DNA from: Verrucomicrobiota bacterium
Lineage (GTDB): Bacteria > Verrucomicrobiota > Verrucomicrobiia > Opitutales > Opitutaceae
Direction of reading: 5' to 3'
Length of the DNA stretch: 64,000 bases
Assembly: GCA_023416735.1 (NCBI GenBank)
Contig: JAEZGX010000002.1
Location: forward strand, 124,001 to 188,000
Positions 10,101 through 18,779 of this stretch are shown here, one piece after another. Below the pieces are notes generated by a model. The model had not been told where the DNA came from. It saw only the letters and a program-made list of their open reading frames with translations, and did no database searches. Position numbers and translations under genes: made by a program. Each line of letters begins with the position of its first letter. Positions within the stretch are counted from its first letter, which is position 1.

Positions 10101-10407
10101 GTCGACGCGCGATCTGCCAGAGAGCGACGGCGATGCCGCCCATGAGGAGGGCGAGGACGAGGTGAACGGCGCGGGTATTCCAATCGCCGGCGACGGCGAG
10201 AACGGCGGCTTTGAGGTAGGGAACGAGCGGGCTACGGTGATCGGCGGCGTCGCGGTAGAGCACGGCGCCGTCGAGGACCTGTTGCGCCATGGTGAACGTG
10301 CCGCCCTCGTCGACGTTCCAGATTTCGCGATCGAGAAACGGCCAGCGCAGCCCGAGCGCCGCGAGGAGCAGGGCGGCGGTAAGGAGCAGCGGTGTGAGGC
10401 GGCGCAT
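7129..10407 (-). CDS. GT-C membrane glycosyltransferase with C-terminal beta-modules (paralog 1 of 4, first in operon)
   Basis: 1092-residue first gene of the minus-strand array. The N-terminal anchor is followed by IWNVDEGGTFTMAQQ (D33-E34, the likely catalytic/metal-site acid pair of GT-C enzymes), YRDAADHRSPLVPYLKAA, LCKQPGLLDYLV and LSGRTFSHYSTQLVAPLSLACGW. The soluble region after about residue 410 contains WGYYPELYALSERLPSTRFIYTN and then three clear tandem modules, closing with PNFDWIYF, DASWDWAW and NNAFDWGFW. It ends in a short Ser/Pro-rich tail. No gene lies immediately upstream (about 200 bp to the neighbouring glycosyltransferase stop), so the operon promoter should lie in 10408-10608; I could not pick a convincing -35/-10 pair. 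High local identity among the four copies points to tandem duplication. Confidence 0.87.
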   Translation of the reverse strand: MRRLTPLLLTAALLLAALGLRWPFLDREIWNVDEGGTFTMAQQVLDGAVLYRDAADHRSPLVPYLKAAVLAVAGDWNTRAVHLVLALLMGGIAVALWQIARRRGDNLCGLFSAAIFTFLSITLLDPADAVSAHTGWFLAAFSAFGFAAFVTALGRPTLPRGFLFGALFGLSFLCKQPGLLDYLVVWVLLALLIVQDRTRARSLIRLWLASVLGALLPVAAFTIYFAAHHAWREAIYYAFTYNTEIYVAEAPLLERLAGMRAPFALAWANAPVVLVLALAASLALLFQSARDVLRRPFHPQLLVWLILGWCASGLISTGLSGRTFSHYSTQLVAPLSLACGWGLSQFIAAVGRRKSSALSWTTYAVTALALIVLAFSYKPRARVLAQPDTFPLEIAQLIRAHSAPSDRIFVWGYYPELYALSERLPSTRFIYTNFVTGLVPWTNLDPLVDTSYAIIPGAPQQLLADFRRNPPELIIETGGARGYLKYPLHDQPDLWADLRAHYAQVASFYSMKVFRRLLPAAETSLFLPKLPADESILLSGNHERRRHEAPRLRIRAPRGATRIDVFAGPQPIASIAHPPSLPVDTEFFIDGRNPATREIRARITSADGAQSFSRAFDFHAFSGKSRVQPILGPQLHLPDLSLAPIALDSVFGDLAPSPGRPDTWRIDAPAELEYPCPVGLRTLSFVHGGYLDSRGHTDGYDLQVILVDPAGQRTTLHERRMQVSTIAADQVPQHVTLQLPEASGARLLFRFLAGPYNQPNFDWIYFGQLRGHAPGPLLHLGDDVIVPRSATTSSASTLTNTSGQWLAHAPTRFEWPRPSHLAALTLHYGIEEGAYTSPDGHTDGVTFILELIDDQQTIHPLFSRTLTPFNHPEHRGEQSTRIELPAHLSGTLVLRTAAGPQNDASWDWAWIGAVQAEGYGPSIVISPTRQLLPISSYTVDTNGDPSKRNGPADWGAHADAELIYERPADLTHVTFRYGLSAGADRDESGQQRSDGVEMIVTFEPSSDASRVELLRRTLDPFNNPSDFGEQTSTIDLPPFESGRLSFRLAPGPHNNNAFDWGFWGTFEGESLLAPSLSNGESPPADSPSVPEQ

Positions 10408-10555
10408 GGCGGGGGCAGGAGAGCGCGGACGGGTGTCCGGACAAGGAGGAGAGAATCAAGCGGCGACGCGACTACGTTGACAGGCCGATGAGTAAGGATC
10501 GGAGAGTGTGACGCGTGCGAGCAGCCTCGAGGTGTCAGAGCCGGCGGGCGCACAC

Positions 10556-10585
10556 CTGGATTCTTCGCTTCGCTCAGAATGACAG
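10556..10585. repeat. Interspersed intergenic repeat of the VILSEAKNP class
   Basis: An approximately 30-bp intergenic element in the gap between two glycosyltransferase genes. Read on the minus strand it contains GTCATTCTGAGCGAAGCGAA and would encode VILSEAKNP. Elements with this consensus are familiar as dispersed intergenic repeats in many bacterial phyla, where they cause spurious annotated peptides. Only one copy is in this window, so repetition is from prior knowledge rather than seen here. Confidence 0.55.
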
Positions 10586-10608
10586 CGTGTGGGTGACTGC
10601 ATGGGATC

Positions 10609-13600
10609 TTACCAGCTGGACTCCTGGCGGTCGGGGCGGCCGGAGAGCCGGGCGGGTTGAGTGCGGCGGGTGTTGCCGTCGAAATCGAGGACGGTTTCGC
10701 GAGCGAAATCGGCGTGTTTCGGGAGGACGCGCTCGATGTCGTAGGCACGGACCACTTTCGAGTAACCCATTGGCGCGGTGGAGGTGCCGTTGGCCTGTTT
10801 TTCGAGGCAGGCTTTCATGACCTGCGCGAACTTCACGGGATCGCCAGCCTGGACGAGGTAGGCCTCGGCGCGGTGTGTCACCATTTCAGGGATACCGTGA
10901 ACATCGGTGGAGACGATGGGCGTCTCGAAGGCCATCGCTTCGAGCAGGACGCGTGGGAAGGATTCCTCGTAGGATGTGCAGACGAACATGTCGGACAGCA
11001 CGAAGAAGTCGTAGGCATCGCGGGTCTCGGTGACGATCGTCACCAATTTATCGATACCGAGCATCTCCATGTCGCGGATGAGCGAATCCTGATATTCGCC
11101 GGCGCGACCGCCGACGAAAAGGAAGCGGTATTTGGCGCCGCCGGCGTAGTGGCGCATGAAGGTGTCGATCGTGCGGATGAAGATGTGCTGGCCCTTGCGC
11201 TCGCAGACGGTGCCGATGTTCGCGATGATGATTTCGTCTTCGGCGAAACCGTGTTTGCGGCGGAGTTCGGCCTTGGTGTGGGTGCGCTTGAATTTTTCGA
11301 TGCGCGGGAGGTCGATCCAGGAGGAGACGAAGCGGAAGTTGTCGTGGTCGTTGAACTCCTCGAAGTATTTCCGGCTGGCGTTGCAGAGGAAGGCGACGCG
11401 GGTGGCCTGGCGGAAGGCAGCGGGCGCGAGGTGCTGCATGTGCTTGTGCAGCATTTTCGAGAAGAAACGTTTCAGCGAAGCGCTCTCGTGGATGTAGAAC
11501 ATCGACGGCTTGCCGGCGGCAGCGGCGAGATGGACGCCCCACCAGCAGGCCACGGTGTTGCACAGGACGGCGTCGGCGCGCGCCAGCGGTTCGCCGACCT
11601 TCTGGCGCATGACCGCGAGTTGCTCGGCGAACTCGGCGTCGCTGCGGGAGCCGTGGAGTGGGTGGCGATCGATAATGGAAATCTGGATACCAAGCGCCTC
11701 GTAGGCCGAGCGGAGCGGACCGTCCTCGGCGGAGAGGACGTCGATGTGGAAACCCTCCTGGCGCGCCATGTGCGCGGCGTATTCGAGCAGAAAGAGCGGG
11801 GCACCCTCGTAGTTGAGATTGTGGGTGACGAGGAGGAGCCGGAGTTGGCCGAGCCGGGACGAGTATTCGTAGCGATAGGTGTCGAGACGAAGGTCGCCGG
11901 TGATGAGGAAGAACTGCCGGGGGAAATTCGGATCGGGGAAGTTCGTGTATTTGCGGAGGAAGGCCACGTGTTCGTTTTCGTAATACGTGGTGCCGCGGGA
12001 GGCGGAGCCCCAGTGCCAGAGGACGGCCTGCGGCGTGTAAACGACGCGGTGGCCGGCGGCGCGAAGGCGGAGGCAGTAATCGACGTCGTTGTAGGTGACA
12101 CGGAAGTCTTTTTCGTCGAAGCCACCGAACTCACGATAGAGTGACGTGCGCGTCATCATGCACGCGCCGGTGACGGCGGTGACATCGCGCGCGAGCTTGT
12201 GGAAGGGAAGGTGGTCGTCGGATTCGGAATCGAGACCGGCGAGCGGGACATCCGCGAGCCCGTGATGCGGGCCGACGGCCACGCCGGCGTGATTAAGGTG
12301 GTTGTTGGGGTAAAGGAGTTTGGCGCCGACAACTCCGACATCGGACATGGCGAACCAGCCGGCCATGGCTTCGATCCAGCCCGGTTTGAGCGCGTCGACG
12401 TCGTTGTTGAGATGAAGGATGAGAGGCGTGTCGACGTAGGGCAGCGCGGCGTTGACCAGCATCGAGTAGTTGAACGGCAGCATCGGATCCACGGGCGGGC
12501 GGATGACGCGGCAGTTGAACTCGCGGCGCGAAGGAAGGGCGCGGAGGAGGCGAACGGTTTTTTCGTCGCGGGAGAAATCGTCGACGATGATGAGCTTCAC
12601 GTAGCGCCAGTCGACGGTGAGGAGCAGCGCGTCGAGGCAACGCTCCATGAGATCGGCGCGGTCGCGGGTGGGAATGACGATGGTGACGTGATGCTGCGCG
12701 AGGTAATTGGAATCCCAATACAGCTGGTGGTGCAACGACGCGAGGCGGCTGGCGAAAGGAGGCTGGAAGGCGCGCGCGGGAATCTGGCGGCGGATGATGG
12801 CGGCTTCGATCGCGTGGCGGGTCGCCTCGACGAGCGGATGGCCGGCGCCGTAAGCGGGGGCGGGATCGGGCGCGTGATAGCAGATGGCGTCGACGTGGCG
12901 AACCTGTGTAGGTCGGACGTTTTCGGATACGCGCAGATTGAGATCGAAATGCAGGGCGGGCGCGTAGTCGGGCATGAATTCGCGCGCGCGCATGAAAAGT
13001 CCGCGATGGATTGCGGTGAGATGGCCGGGCTGGTGGCCGGAGATGACGAGGGCGGGATTCCACTCGCATTTGAACGACGGAGCGGACCGCGTGCCGGTGT
13101 CGGACATGCGGTCTTCGTCGGTGAAGACGAGCTCGGCGTCAGGCGAGCGATCGATGGTTTCGGCGACGAAGAGCAGTGCGAAATCGGTGAGGCGACCGCT
13201 GGGGTCGGGGAAGCAGAGCCAGTCTTCGCCGAGGGAGTGGGCGGCGGCGTTAAGGGCGGCGGCGCGGTTTGCGTCCGTGGCGACGACGACTTTTACGCGC
13301 AGATCGCTGGCGGCAAGGCGGGCGAGTTCGGAGGCGAGCTCGGGGGAAGCGTCGTGTGGTTGGACGAGCGCGAGCGACCAACGGTTGAACAGCTGGACGC
13401 GAAGCGAGTCGAGGAAACGCGCGACGTGGCCGGGCGCGGCCGAGCCGGCGTCAAGGACGAGGGCGAAGGAAGGACCGTCTTTGCGCGCGGCGAGCGTGGC
13501 GGCGGATTGAACGAACACCTCGCGAAGACGTGGGGCGATGGTGTTGTGGGCGAGCCAGCTTTGGTAGTCGTCGCGGAGCTGCCAGGCGAACCACGGCGGC

Positions 13601-14610
13601 GTTTCGGGGGATTCGTCGCGATAGAGACGGTGGACGGCGAAGACGTCGCGCCAGAAGGAAAGGCCGCCGGTGCGAACCTTCAGTTCGCGGCAGGCGCGGA
13701 GAACGGCGCGGACGATGTAGCGGTAGTTTTGTTTCGAATACGGCGGGAGCGGGTGCTCTTTCTCGAGGTAGGTCCAGGGATAGAGGCGTTTGGTGAACGC
13801 GAGGACCTTTTTGCCGTTTTCGAGGACGGCGAAGATTTTGAGGCAGACGGGTTCGGCGAGGTGGCCGGGCAGATCGACGTTGCCGCGGAATTGGCAGAAG
13901 CGCGCGTGCTCGACGGCGGGGAAGAGTTTTGCGACGTCCTCGCGCTCGAAACCGTGAACGAGGTTGTTCTGCGTGCGGTTGTCGGTGGTGGCGATGAGGC
14001 AGCGGATTTTTTGCTCCGCGTGAAAGATCCAACCGCCGATGTGAAGCTTGTCGTAATGCGTGTGACCGATGACGTGCGGTCCTTCGAACACGCCGTAAAG
14101 TGGAGGAACGGGCAGGGCCTCGAGCGGGATGACGGAACGTTCGCGGACGAGTTTGCGGGCGTGATCGTCGCGTTTAACGCCCGGGTGAAACGTCGGCTGC
14201 TTGAGCAGATCGAGCAGCATGGGTTTCACGAGCTCGGGACGCAGCGTGGGGCGAAGACGTTTGTTGGGGCCGTTGCCCTTGCAGCGGATCGGGACGCGCC
14301 AGAATTCGGCCCAGTCGTTGTTCTCGTTGAGGATTTCGAGACGGATGAGTTTCGCGCCGGCCCAAGGATCGAGGCGGAAGGCGAAGCCCGGGTGCTGGTG
14401 GGCGGTCCACTGTGGGTAGGCCGCTTCGATGTCGCGGCGCGGGAGACCGAGAAAACCCATGAACGGCACGTCGTCGATGAACGCGCGAACGTCGATGTAG
14501 CGCGTGTGCGTTTTCGAGACGAACCAGCCGGTGATCCAGAATTGCTCGGGTTTGAGCGACCAGTCGGTCGGGTGCTCTACGTGGAAGACGTAGGACTCGT
14601 TTTCGTTCAT
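10609..14610 (-). CDS. Trimodular glycosyltransferase GT2-GT2-GT4, first GT2 domain degenerate
   Basis: 1333 residues, no signal peptide or membrane segments. Residues about 1-300 look like two beta-sandwich modules (GWFVSKTHTRYIDVRAFIDD... and GGWIFHAEQKIRCLIATTD). A GT2-like domain begins near 382 but has lost the usual motifs: FALVLDAGS replaces the nucleotide-binding strand and FPDPSGRL stands where a DxD-type FLDHDDLL is expected. A second, intact GT2 domain begins near 640 (VTIVIPTRDRADL, IIVDDFS, acidic motif NNDVD, GACMMTRTSLYREFGGFDE). A GT4 domain starts near 923 (VTHNLNYEGAPLFLLEYA, GTVCERKGQHIFI, EESFPRVLLEAM with the E-x7-E signature). Probably builds a surface polysaccharide or decorates a surface protein. 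Same length and order as the next gene, clearly a paralog. Confidence 0.88.
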   Translation of the reverse strand: MNENESYVFHVEHPTDWSLKPEQFWITGWFVSKTHTRYIDVRAFIDDVPFMGFLGLPRRDIEAAYPQWTAHQHPGFAFRLDPWAGAKLIRLEILNENNDWAEFWRVPIRCKGNGPNKRLRPTLRPELVKPMLLDLLKQPTFHPGVKRDDHARKLVRERSVIPLEALPVPPLYGVFEGPHVIGHTHYDKLHIGGWIFHAEQKIRCLIATTDNRTQNNLVHGFEREDVAKLFPAVEHARFCQFRGNVDLPGHLAEPVCLKIFAVLENGKKVLAFTKRLYPWTYLEKEHPLPPYSKQNYRYIVRAVLRACRELKVRTGGLSFWRDVFAVHRLYRDESPETPPWFAWQLRDDYQSWLAHNTIAPRLREVFVQSAATLAARKDGPSFALVLDAGSAAPGHVARFLDSLRVQLFNRWSLALVQPHDASPELASELARLAASDLRVKVVVATDANRAAALNAAAHSLGEDWLCFPDPSGRLTDFALLFVAETIDRSPDAELVFTDEDRMSDTGTRSAPSFKCEWNPALVISGHQPGHLTAIHRGLFMRAREFMPDYAPALHFDLNLRVSENVRPTQVRHVDAICYHAPDPAPAYGAGHPLVEATRHAIEAAIIRRQIPARAFQPPFASRLASLHHQLYWDSNYLAQHHVTIVIPTRDRADLMERCLDALLLTVDWRYVKLIIVDDFSRDEKTVRLLRALPSRREFNCRVIRPPVDPMLPFNYSMLVNAALPYVDTPLILHLNNDVDALKPGWIEAMAGWFAMSDVGVVGAKLLYPNNHLNHAGVAVGPHHGLADVPLAGLDSESDDHLPFHKLARDVTAVTGACMMTRTSLYREFGGFDEKDFRVTYNDVDYCLRLRAAGHRVVYTPQAVLWHWGSASRGTTYYENEHVAFLRKYTNFPDPNFPRQFFLITGDLRLDTYRYEYSSRLGQLRLLLVTHNLNYEGAPLFLLEYAAHMARQEGFHIDVLSAEDGPLRSAYEALGIQISIIDRHPLHGSRSDAEFAEQLAVMRQKVGEPLARADAVLCNTVACWWGVHLAAAAGKPSMFYIHESASLKRFFSKMLHKHMQHLAPAAFRQATRVAFLCNASRKYFEEFNDHDNFRFVSSWIDLPRIEKFKRTHTKAELRRKHGFAEDEIIIANIGTVCERKGQHIFIRTIDTFMRHYAGGAKYRFLFVGGRAGEYQDSLIRDMEMLGIDKLVTIVTETRDAYDFFVLSDMFVCTSYEESFPRVLLEAMAFETPIVSTDVHGIPEMVTHRAEAYLVQAGDPVKFAQVMKACLEKQANGTSTAPMGYSKVVRAYDIERVLPKHADFARETVLDFDGNTRRTQPARLSGRPDRQESSW

Positions 14611-14640
14611 GCGGGAGTGAGCCGGAGGGAAAGGATTTTA

Positions 14641-14713
14641 TGAACCGCGAAGGGACGCGAAGAGGCGGGAAGAAGGATGGATGGCCGCAAAGAGGCGCAG
14701 AAGGCGCAAAAAA
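14641..14713. repeat. Purine-rich GCGAAG/CGCAAAG intergenic repeat
   Basis: The gap between the two trimodular glycosyltransferase genes holds tandem-like purine-rich units (ACCGCGAAGGGACGCGAAG, then GCCGCAAAGAGGCGCAGAAG and GGCGCAAAA). Sequences of this style recur in intergenic DNA of many Gram-negative genomes. A related unit occurs at 50361-50389 in this window. It has no coding potential of its own that I trust. Confidence 0.45.
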
Positions 14714-14777
14714 CAGCCGGAGAGAAATGCGCGGTGGGGGCACCGTGCCTCCATCGGAGCAGGAGGGTCATACGGAT

Positions 14778-17700
14778 TTAGCCGAAGTAGATTTCGCGGG
14801 CCATGGCGACGTGGACGGGGAGGGAAATGCGGGCGTCGTAGAAACGCGAGACGCGGGTGTAGGCCATCGAGATCATTTTCGTGTCGCCGGCGTAGTGACG
14901 ATCGAGGGCGGTTTTCAGGGTGGCGGCGAGCTTGTGGTAATCGCCGGCGCCGATGAGGTAGGCCTCGTCGTCGTTGACGAACATTTCGGGGATGCCGTTG
15001 ACGTTGGTCGAAACGACCGGGAGGCGGAACGTGGCGGCCTCGAGGAGGACGCGCGGGAAGGATTCCTCGAAGCTCGTGCAGCAGAAGATGTCGGCGACGC
15101 GATACCAGTCGTAAACGTCGAACGTTTCGGGGACGAGCCGGGTGTTGGTGATGCCGAGGAGTTCGATATCCTGTTTGATGGTGTCGAGGTAGAGCCCCTC
15201 GCGCGCGCCGACCATGATGAACTCGAGCGGGCCGTGCTGAGCGAGTTCGGGGCCGTGCTGTTTCAGCAAATGATCGATGGCGCGGATGTAGATGTGCTGG
15301 CCCTTGCGCTGGCAGACGGAGCCGACGTTGACGATGACGGTGGCGTTGGGCGGGATGCCGTATTTACGGCGGAGCGCTTCCTTCGAGTTTTGCGCCATGA
15401 AGCGCTCGATGCGCTCGACATCGATCCAGCTGTTGATGAGGCGGAAATTATCGTGGGCGTTGAGATCGGCGAAGATCTTGCGCGTGGCCTCGGCGATGAA
15501 AACGACGCGTGTGGCGTCGCGCATTGCGTCTTCGATGAGCGGGATGACTTCCGGGGACGCGAGATTGTGTTCGGAGAAGAACCGACGCGGGGCGTTGCTC
15601 TCGTGGATGTAGAGCGCGGCGGGAAAATTCAGTTTCTGGGCGAGTGGAACGACCCAGTAGGAAAGCATGGTGTTGCCGATGAGCAGATCGATTTCCTTCC
15701 ACGCGGGAAGCGCGGCGAGTTTTTCGGTTTCGCGGCGGAAGGTGTCGGCGGTTTCGGCTTTGAGGAGCGGATCGAGATCGAGGACCTCGACGGAAAGCCC
15801 GGCTTCCTCGAAGGATTTGCGCAGCGGGCCTTCCATGGGCGAGAAAACGCGGACCTCCCAGCCCTGCTGTTTCGCGAAGTGACGGGCGTATTCGAGAATG
15901 AACAACGGCGCGCCCTCGAGGCGGAGGTTGTGCGTGACGATGCCGATTCGCAGTTTGAGCGGCCGGCGGGAGAAACGGTGGTCGTAGGGATTGAGGCGGA
16001 AGCTCGGCGAAGCGAACTGGGCGATCTCGCTGATGTAGGGGTCGCGGTAATTTGGATACCGGCGGACGAAGGCGAGGTGTTCCTTTTCGGTGTAGCTGTT
16101 GCCGCGCGAGGCGGAGCCGAGGTGAACGAGCGTGGATTGCGGCGTGTAAACGGTGCGGAAGCCGGCGGCGGCGGCGCGGAGGCAGTAGTCGACGTCGTTG
16201 TAGGCGACCTGGAAATCGGCTTCGTCGAAGCCGCCGAGTTGCTTGTAGAGATCGGTGCGCGTGATGAGGCAGGCGCCGGTGACGGCGGAGACGTTGCGCG
16301 CGGCGTGCGGGAGGAAGAGATAGCCGAGATCGTCCTTCGGGAGACCGACGAACATGCCGTGGGCGAGGCCGCCGTTGGGGGCGATCCAGATCCCGGCGTG
16401 GTTGAGGGAGTCGTCGGGATGAATCAGACGCGCGCCGACGACACCGACGCCGGGGACGGACATCCAGCCGACGAGATCTTCGAGCCAGCCGGGTTCGCGC
16501 GCCTCGATGTCGTTGTTGAGATGGAGGACGAGCGGAGTTTCGGCAGCGGCGGAGCCGAGATTGACGAGGCGGGAGTAATTGAAGGCGGTGTCGGCGGTGG
16601 TTTTGTCGCTCGTCGAACCGGCCTGGTTGCGCTCGCGGTTACGAATGATCCGGCAGTAGGGGCGGGATTCGAGATGGGCGAGGAGCGTGAGAGCAGCGGG
16701 ATCGGTGGAACCGTCATCGACGATGATGAGGCGGACGTGATCCCAATTGACGGTGCGATCGAGCGAAGCAACGCAGGCGGAGAGGAGCTCGGCGCGGTCG
16801 CGGGTCGGGATGACGATGGTGACGTTGTTTTCCGCGAGCAGCGACGGGTCCCACTTCAGTTGGTGGAGCGAGAGCGCGTAATCCTTCATCAACTGCGGGA
16901 GAAAAACCTCGGCGCGGAGGCCGCGGCGTTGGACGGCATCGGCGATGCCGCGGCGGGCGGCGTCGAAGAGATAGCCCTTTTGGTCGCCCTTGCTGGCGGT
17001 GCTCTCCTCGTGAGCGCGCCAGTGGTAGCAGACGAACGGGACGTGGAGGACGTTTTGATTTTCGATCAGCTCAAAGCAGCGCAGGAGAAGATCGATGTCC
17101 TGGGCGCCCTCGTAGCCCAGGCGGAGGCGGCCGGCGCGTTCGACGACGCTGCGGCGGATGACGGTGAGATGGTGAATGTAATTGTGCGTGATCGCCATCT
17201 CGGGGCTCCAGGCGCCCTTGAGCTGGGCGTCGTAGCGGCGGCCGGTGGCGTCGATTTTATCCTCGTCGGTGTAGAGCAGGTCGGCCGACGGGTGCGCGAG
17301 GATGGCTTCGGCGACGTGGAGGAGGGCGTCGGCGGGGAGAAGATCGTCGTGGTCGAGGAACGCGATGTAGTCGCCGGTGGCGAGATCGAGCGCGGAATTG
17401 GTGGCGGCGGAGATGTGGCCGTTTTTCTCGCGTATCACGTATTTGATACGCGGATCCTGTTTCGCGGCGGCGGCGAGACGTTTGGCGACGTGAGGTTGCG
17501 GGGAGGCGTCGTCGGCGAAGCAGAGTTCCCAGTTGGTGTAAACCTGGGCGTGGACGCAGTCGATGAGCTCGTCGAGGAAGTTCGCCGGCGTGTTGTAGGT
17601 CGGGACAACGATGCTGAACTTGGGACCGCGGGCGGAGATTTTTTGGCCTTCGGATTTGAGGAAGTTGAGAAGACGGGGCGTGAGGCGATTGTGGTGGGCC

Positions 17701-18779
17701 CAGAGATCGTAAGGCTCCTTGGCGCGGGATACGACAGCGGGAACGGGCGCGGGGCGCTGGCGGCCGCGGATCATTTTCTCGGTAAGCTTGCGGCGGGTGG
17801 CGGCGACGGCGCCGAGGAGGCCGGACCAGCTTTCGACGGCGTAGCCGCCGGAAAGGATGGCGCGGAGGAAGGCGGAGGCGACGCGGAGGAATTTGGTTTC
17901 GCCAAAAACGGGAATGGGGCCGGAGTTTTCGTCGAGCTTGTTGATGAAAAGACGCTTTGAGCGGAGGAGCGCGCGGGGCTGGTCGGGATAGTCGACGAAG
18001 ATCTTCAGGCACGCGGGGCTGAAGGAATCGGCGCGGACATCGACGAGACCGTAGTAGGCGGATTTGAGCGCCTGCGGAAAATTGGGGTGGTGTTGGAGAA
18101 CATCTTCGCGCTCCTTGCCCCAGATGAGGCGGTTTTCGGAGTTGCAGCCGATCGTGGCGGCGAGCCGGGAGATGGTGCGCGAGGTCGAAAAAGCCCAGCC
18201 GGAGACGCGGAATTTTTCGTAGTGGGCGTTGACCCAGTTGTCGGGAAGGTCGAGGAAGCCGGCGAGGTCGTTTTCGGGCAGCATCTCCGTCTGGTTGACG
18301 GTGATCTCGGCGAGGACGCGTTTGGCCTCGGCGTGGAGGGCGGAGGACGGCTCGAAGTGGAAATGTCGATACAGGTAGTAAAGGCTTTCGGGAACGAGCG
18401 CGGTGCGGAGGAGCGGTTTGGGTTGGGCGGCGGGGAGTTTGTCGCCAGACGTGGTGACCGACGTGCGGAAGAATTCCTGCCACGTGTTGTCGGGACGGAG
18501 GACCTCAAGCGTGAGGGTTTGGGCGCCGAGCCACGGGCGGACATTGACGCGGAAGCCGGCTTTGGCGGCGGAAGGGGAGTGGTTGAAATGCGCGCCGAGG
18601 TCCGGGCGATCGAGGCCCTTGATGCCGTAGAAGATAACGCCATCGAGTTTGGCGCGCAGGTCGAGGAGTTCGGCTCCGTCCTTGGCGTGAACCCACCCGC
18701 GGATGTCGGCGGTTTCTTCGGTGAAGTGCCAGTCGCTGGGTTGGTCGATGAAGAAGAAGCAGGAGTCGTTTCCTTGCAT
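14778..18779 (-). CDS. Trimodular glycosyltransferase GT2-GT2-GT4
   Basis: 1333-residue cytosolic-type enzyme with three catalytic modules after an N-terminal beta-rich region of roughly 380 residues. GT2 number 1 (about 389-600) is intact: FSIVVPTYNTP, FADDASP, NGHISAATNSAL, FLDHDDLLP, YTDEDK. GT2 number 2 starts near 650: VTIVIPTRDRAELL, LIIVDDGSTDPAAL, NNDIEAREPGWLEDLVGW, GACLITRTDLYKQLGGFDE. The GT4 domain starts near 940: GIVTHNLRLEGAPLFILEYARHF, VGSVCQRKGQHIYIRAI, EESFPRVLLEAATF. Enzymes of this build typically add several sugars in assembly of polysaccharide or O-antigen-like chains; linkage and sugar are unknown. ATG 18779 is used; the divergent gene starts about 200 bp away, so the shared intergenic region should hold both promoters. 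Confidence 0.9.
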   Translation of the reverse strand: MQGNDSCFFFIDQPSDWHFTEETADIRGWVHAKDGAELLDLRAKLDGVIFYGIKGLDRPDLGAHFNHSPSAAKAGFRVNVRPWLGAQTLTLEVLRPDNTWQEFFRTSVTTSGDKLPAAQPKPLLRTALVPESLYYLYRHFHFEPSSALHAEAKRVLAEITVNQTEMLPENDLAGFLDLPDNWVNAHYEKFRVSGWAFSTSRTISRLAATIGCNSENRLIWGKEREDVLQHHPNFPQALKSAYYGLVDVRADSFSPACLKIFVDYPDQPRALLRSKRLFINKLDENSGPIPVFGETKFLRVASAFLRAILSGGYAVESWSGLLGAVAATRRKLTEKMIRGRQRPAPVPAVVSRAKEPYDLWAHHNRLTPRLLNFLKSEGQKISARGPKFSIVVPTYNTPANFLDELIDCVHAQVYTNWELCFADDASPQPHVAKRLAAAAKQDPRIKYVIREKNGHISAATNSALDLATGDYIAFLDHDDLLPADALLHVAEAILAHPSADLLYTDEDKIDATGRRYDAQLKGAWSPEMAITHNYIHHLTVIRRSVVERAGRLRLGYEGAQDIDLLLRCFELIENQNVLHVPFVCYHWRAHEESTASKGDQKGYLFDAARRGIADAVQRRGLRAEVFLPQLMKDYALSLHQLKWDPSLLAENNVTIVIPTRDRAELLSACVASLDRTVNWDHVRLIIVDDGSTDPAALTLLAHLESRPYCRIIRNRERNQAGSTSDKTTADTAFNYSRLVNLGSAAAETPLVLHLNNDIEAREPGWLEDLVGWMSVPGVGVVGARLIHPDDSLNHAGIWIAPNGGLAHGMFVGLPKDDLGYLFLPHAARNVSAVTGACLITRTDLYKQLGGFDEADFQVAYNDVDYCLRAAAAGFRTVYTPQSTLVHLGSASRGNSYTEKEHLAFVRRYPNYRDPYISEIAQFASPSFRLNPYDHRFSRRPLKLRIGIVTHNLRLEGAPLFILEYARHFAKQQGWEVRVFSPMEGPLRKSFEEAGLSVEVLDLDPLLKAETADTFRRETEKLAALPAWKEIDLLIGNTMLSYWVVPLAQKLNFPAALYIHESNAPRRFFSEHNLASPEVIPLIEDAMRDATRVVFIAEATRKIFADLNAHDNFRLINSWIDVERIERFMAQNSKEALRRKYGIPPNATVIVNVGSVCQRKGQHIYIRAIDHLLKQHGPELAQHGPLEFIMVGAREGLYLDTIKQDIELLGITNTRLVPETFDVYDWYRVADIFCCTSFEESFPRVLLEAATFRLPVVSTNVNGIPEMFVNDDEAYLIGAGDYHKLAATLKTALDRHYAGDTKMISMAYTRVSRFYDARISLPVHVAMAREIYFG

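Noticed and set aside
10477..10505. Promoter on the plus strand with TTGACA at 10477
   Set aside because: No acceptable -10 at 16-18 bp and no plus-strand gene downstream.
12199..14643. 814-codon plus-strand open frame antisense to the first trimodular glycosyltransferase
   Set aside because: Same low-information acidic composition; the antisense gene carries intact GT2 and GT4 motifs.
14640..17960. 1106-codon plus-strand open frame antisense to the GT2-GT2-GT4 gene
   Set aside because: Composition is Gly/Glu/Asp/Arg-rich without any domain, and it mirrors the codon bias of the minus-strand gene whose motifs are certain.
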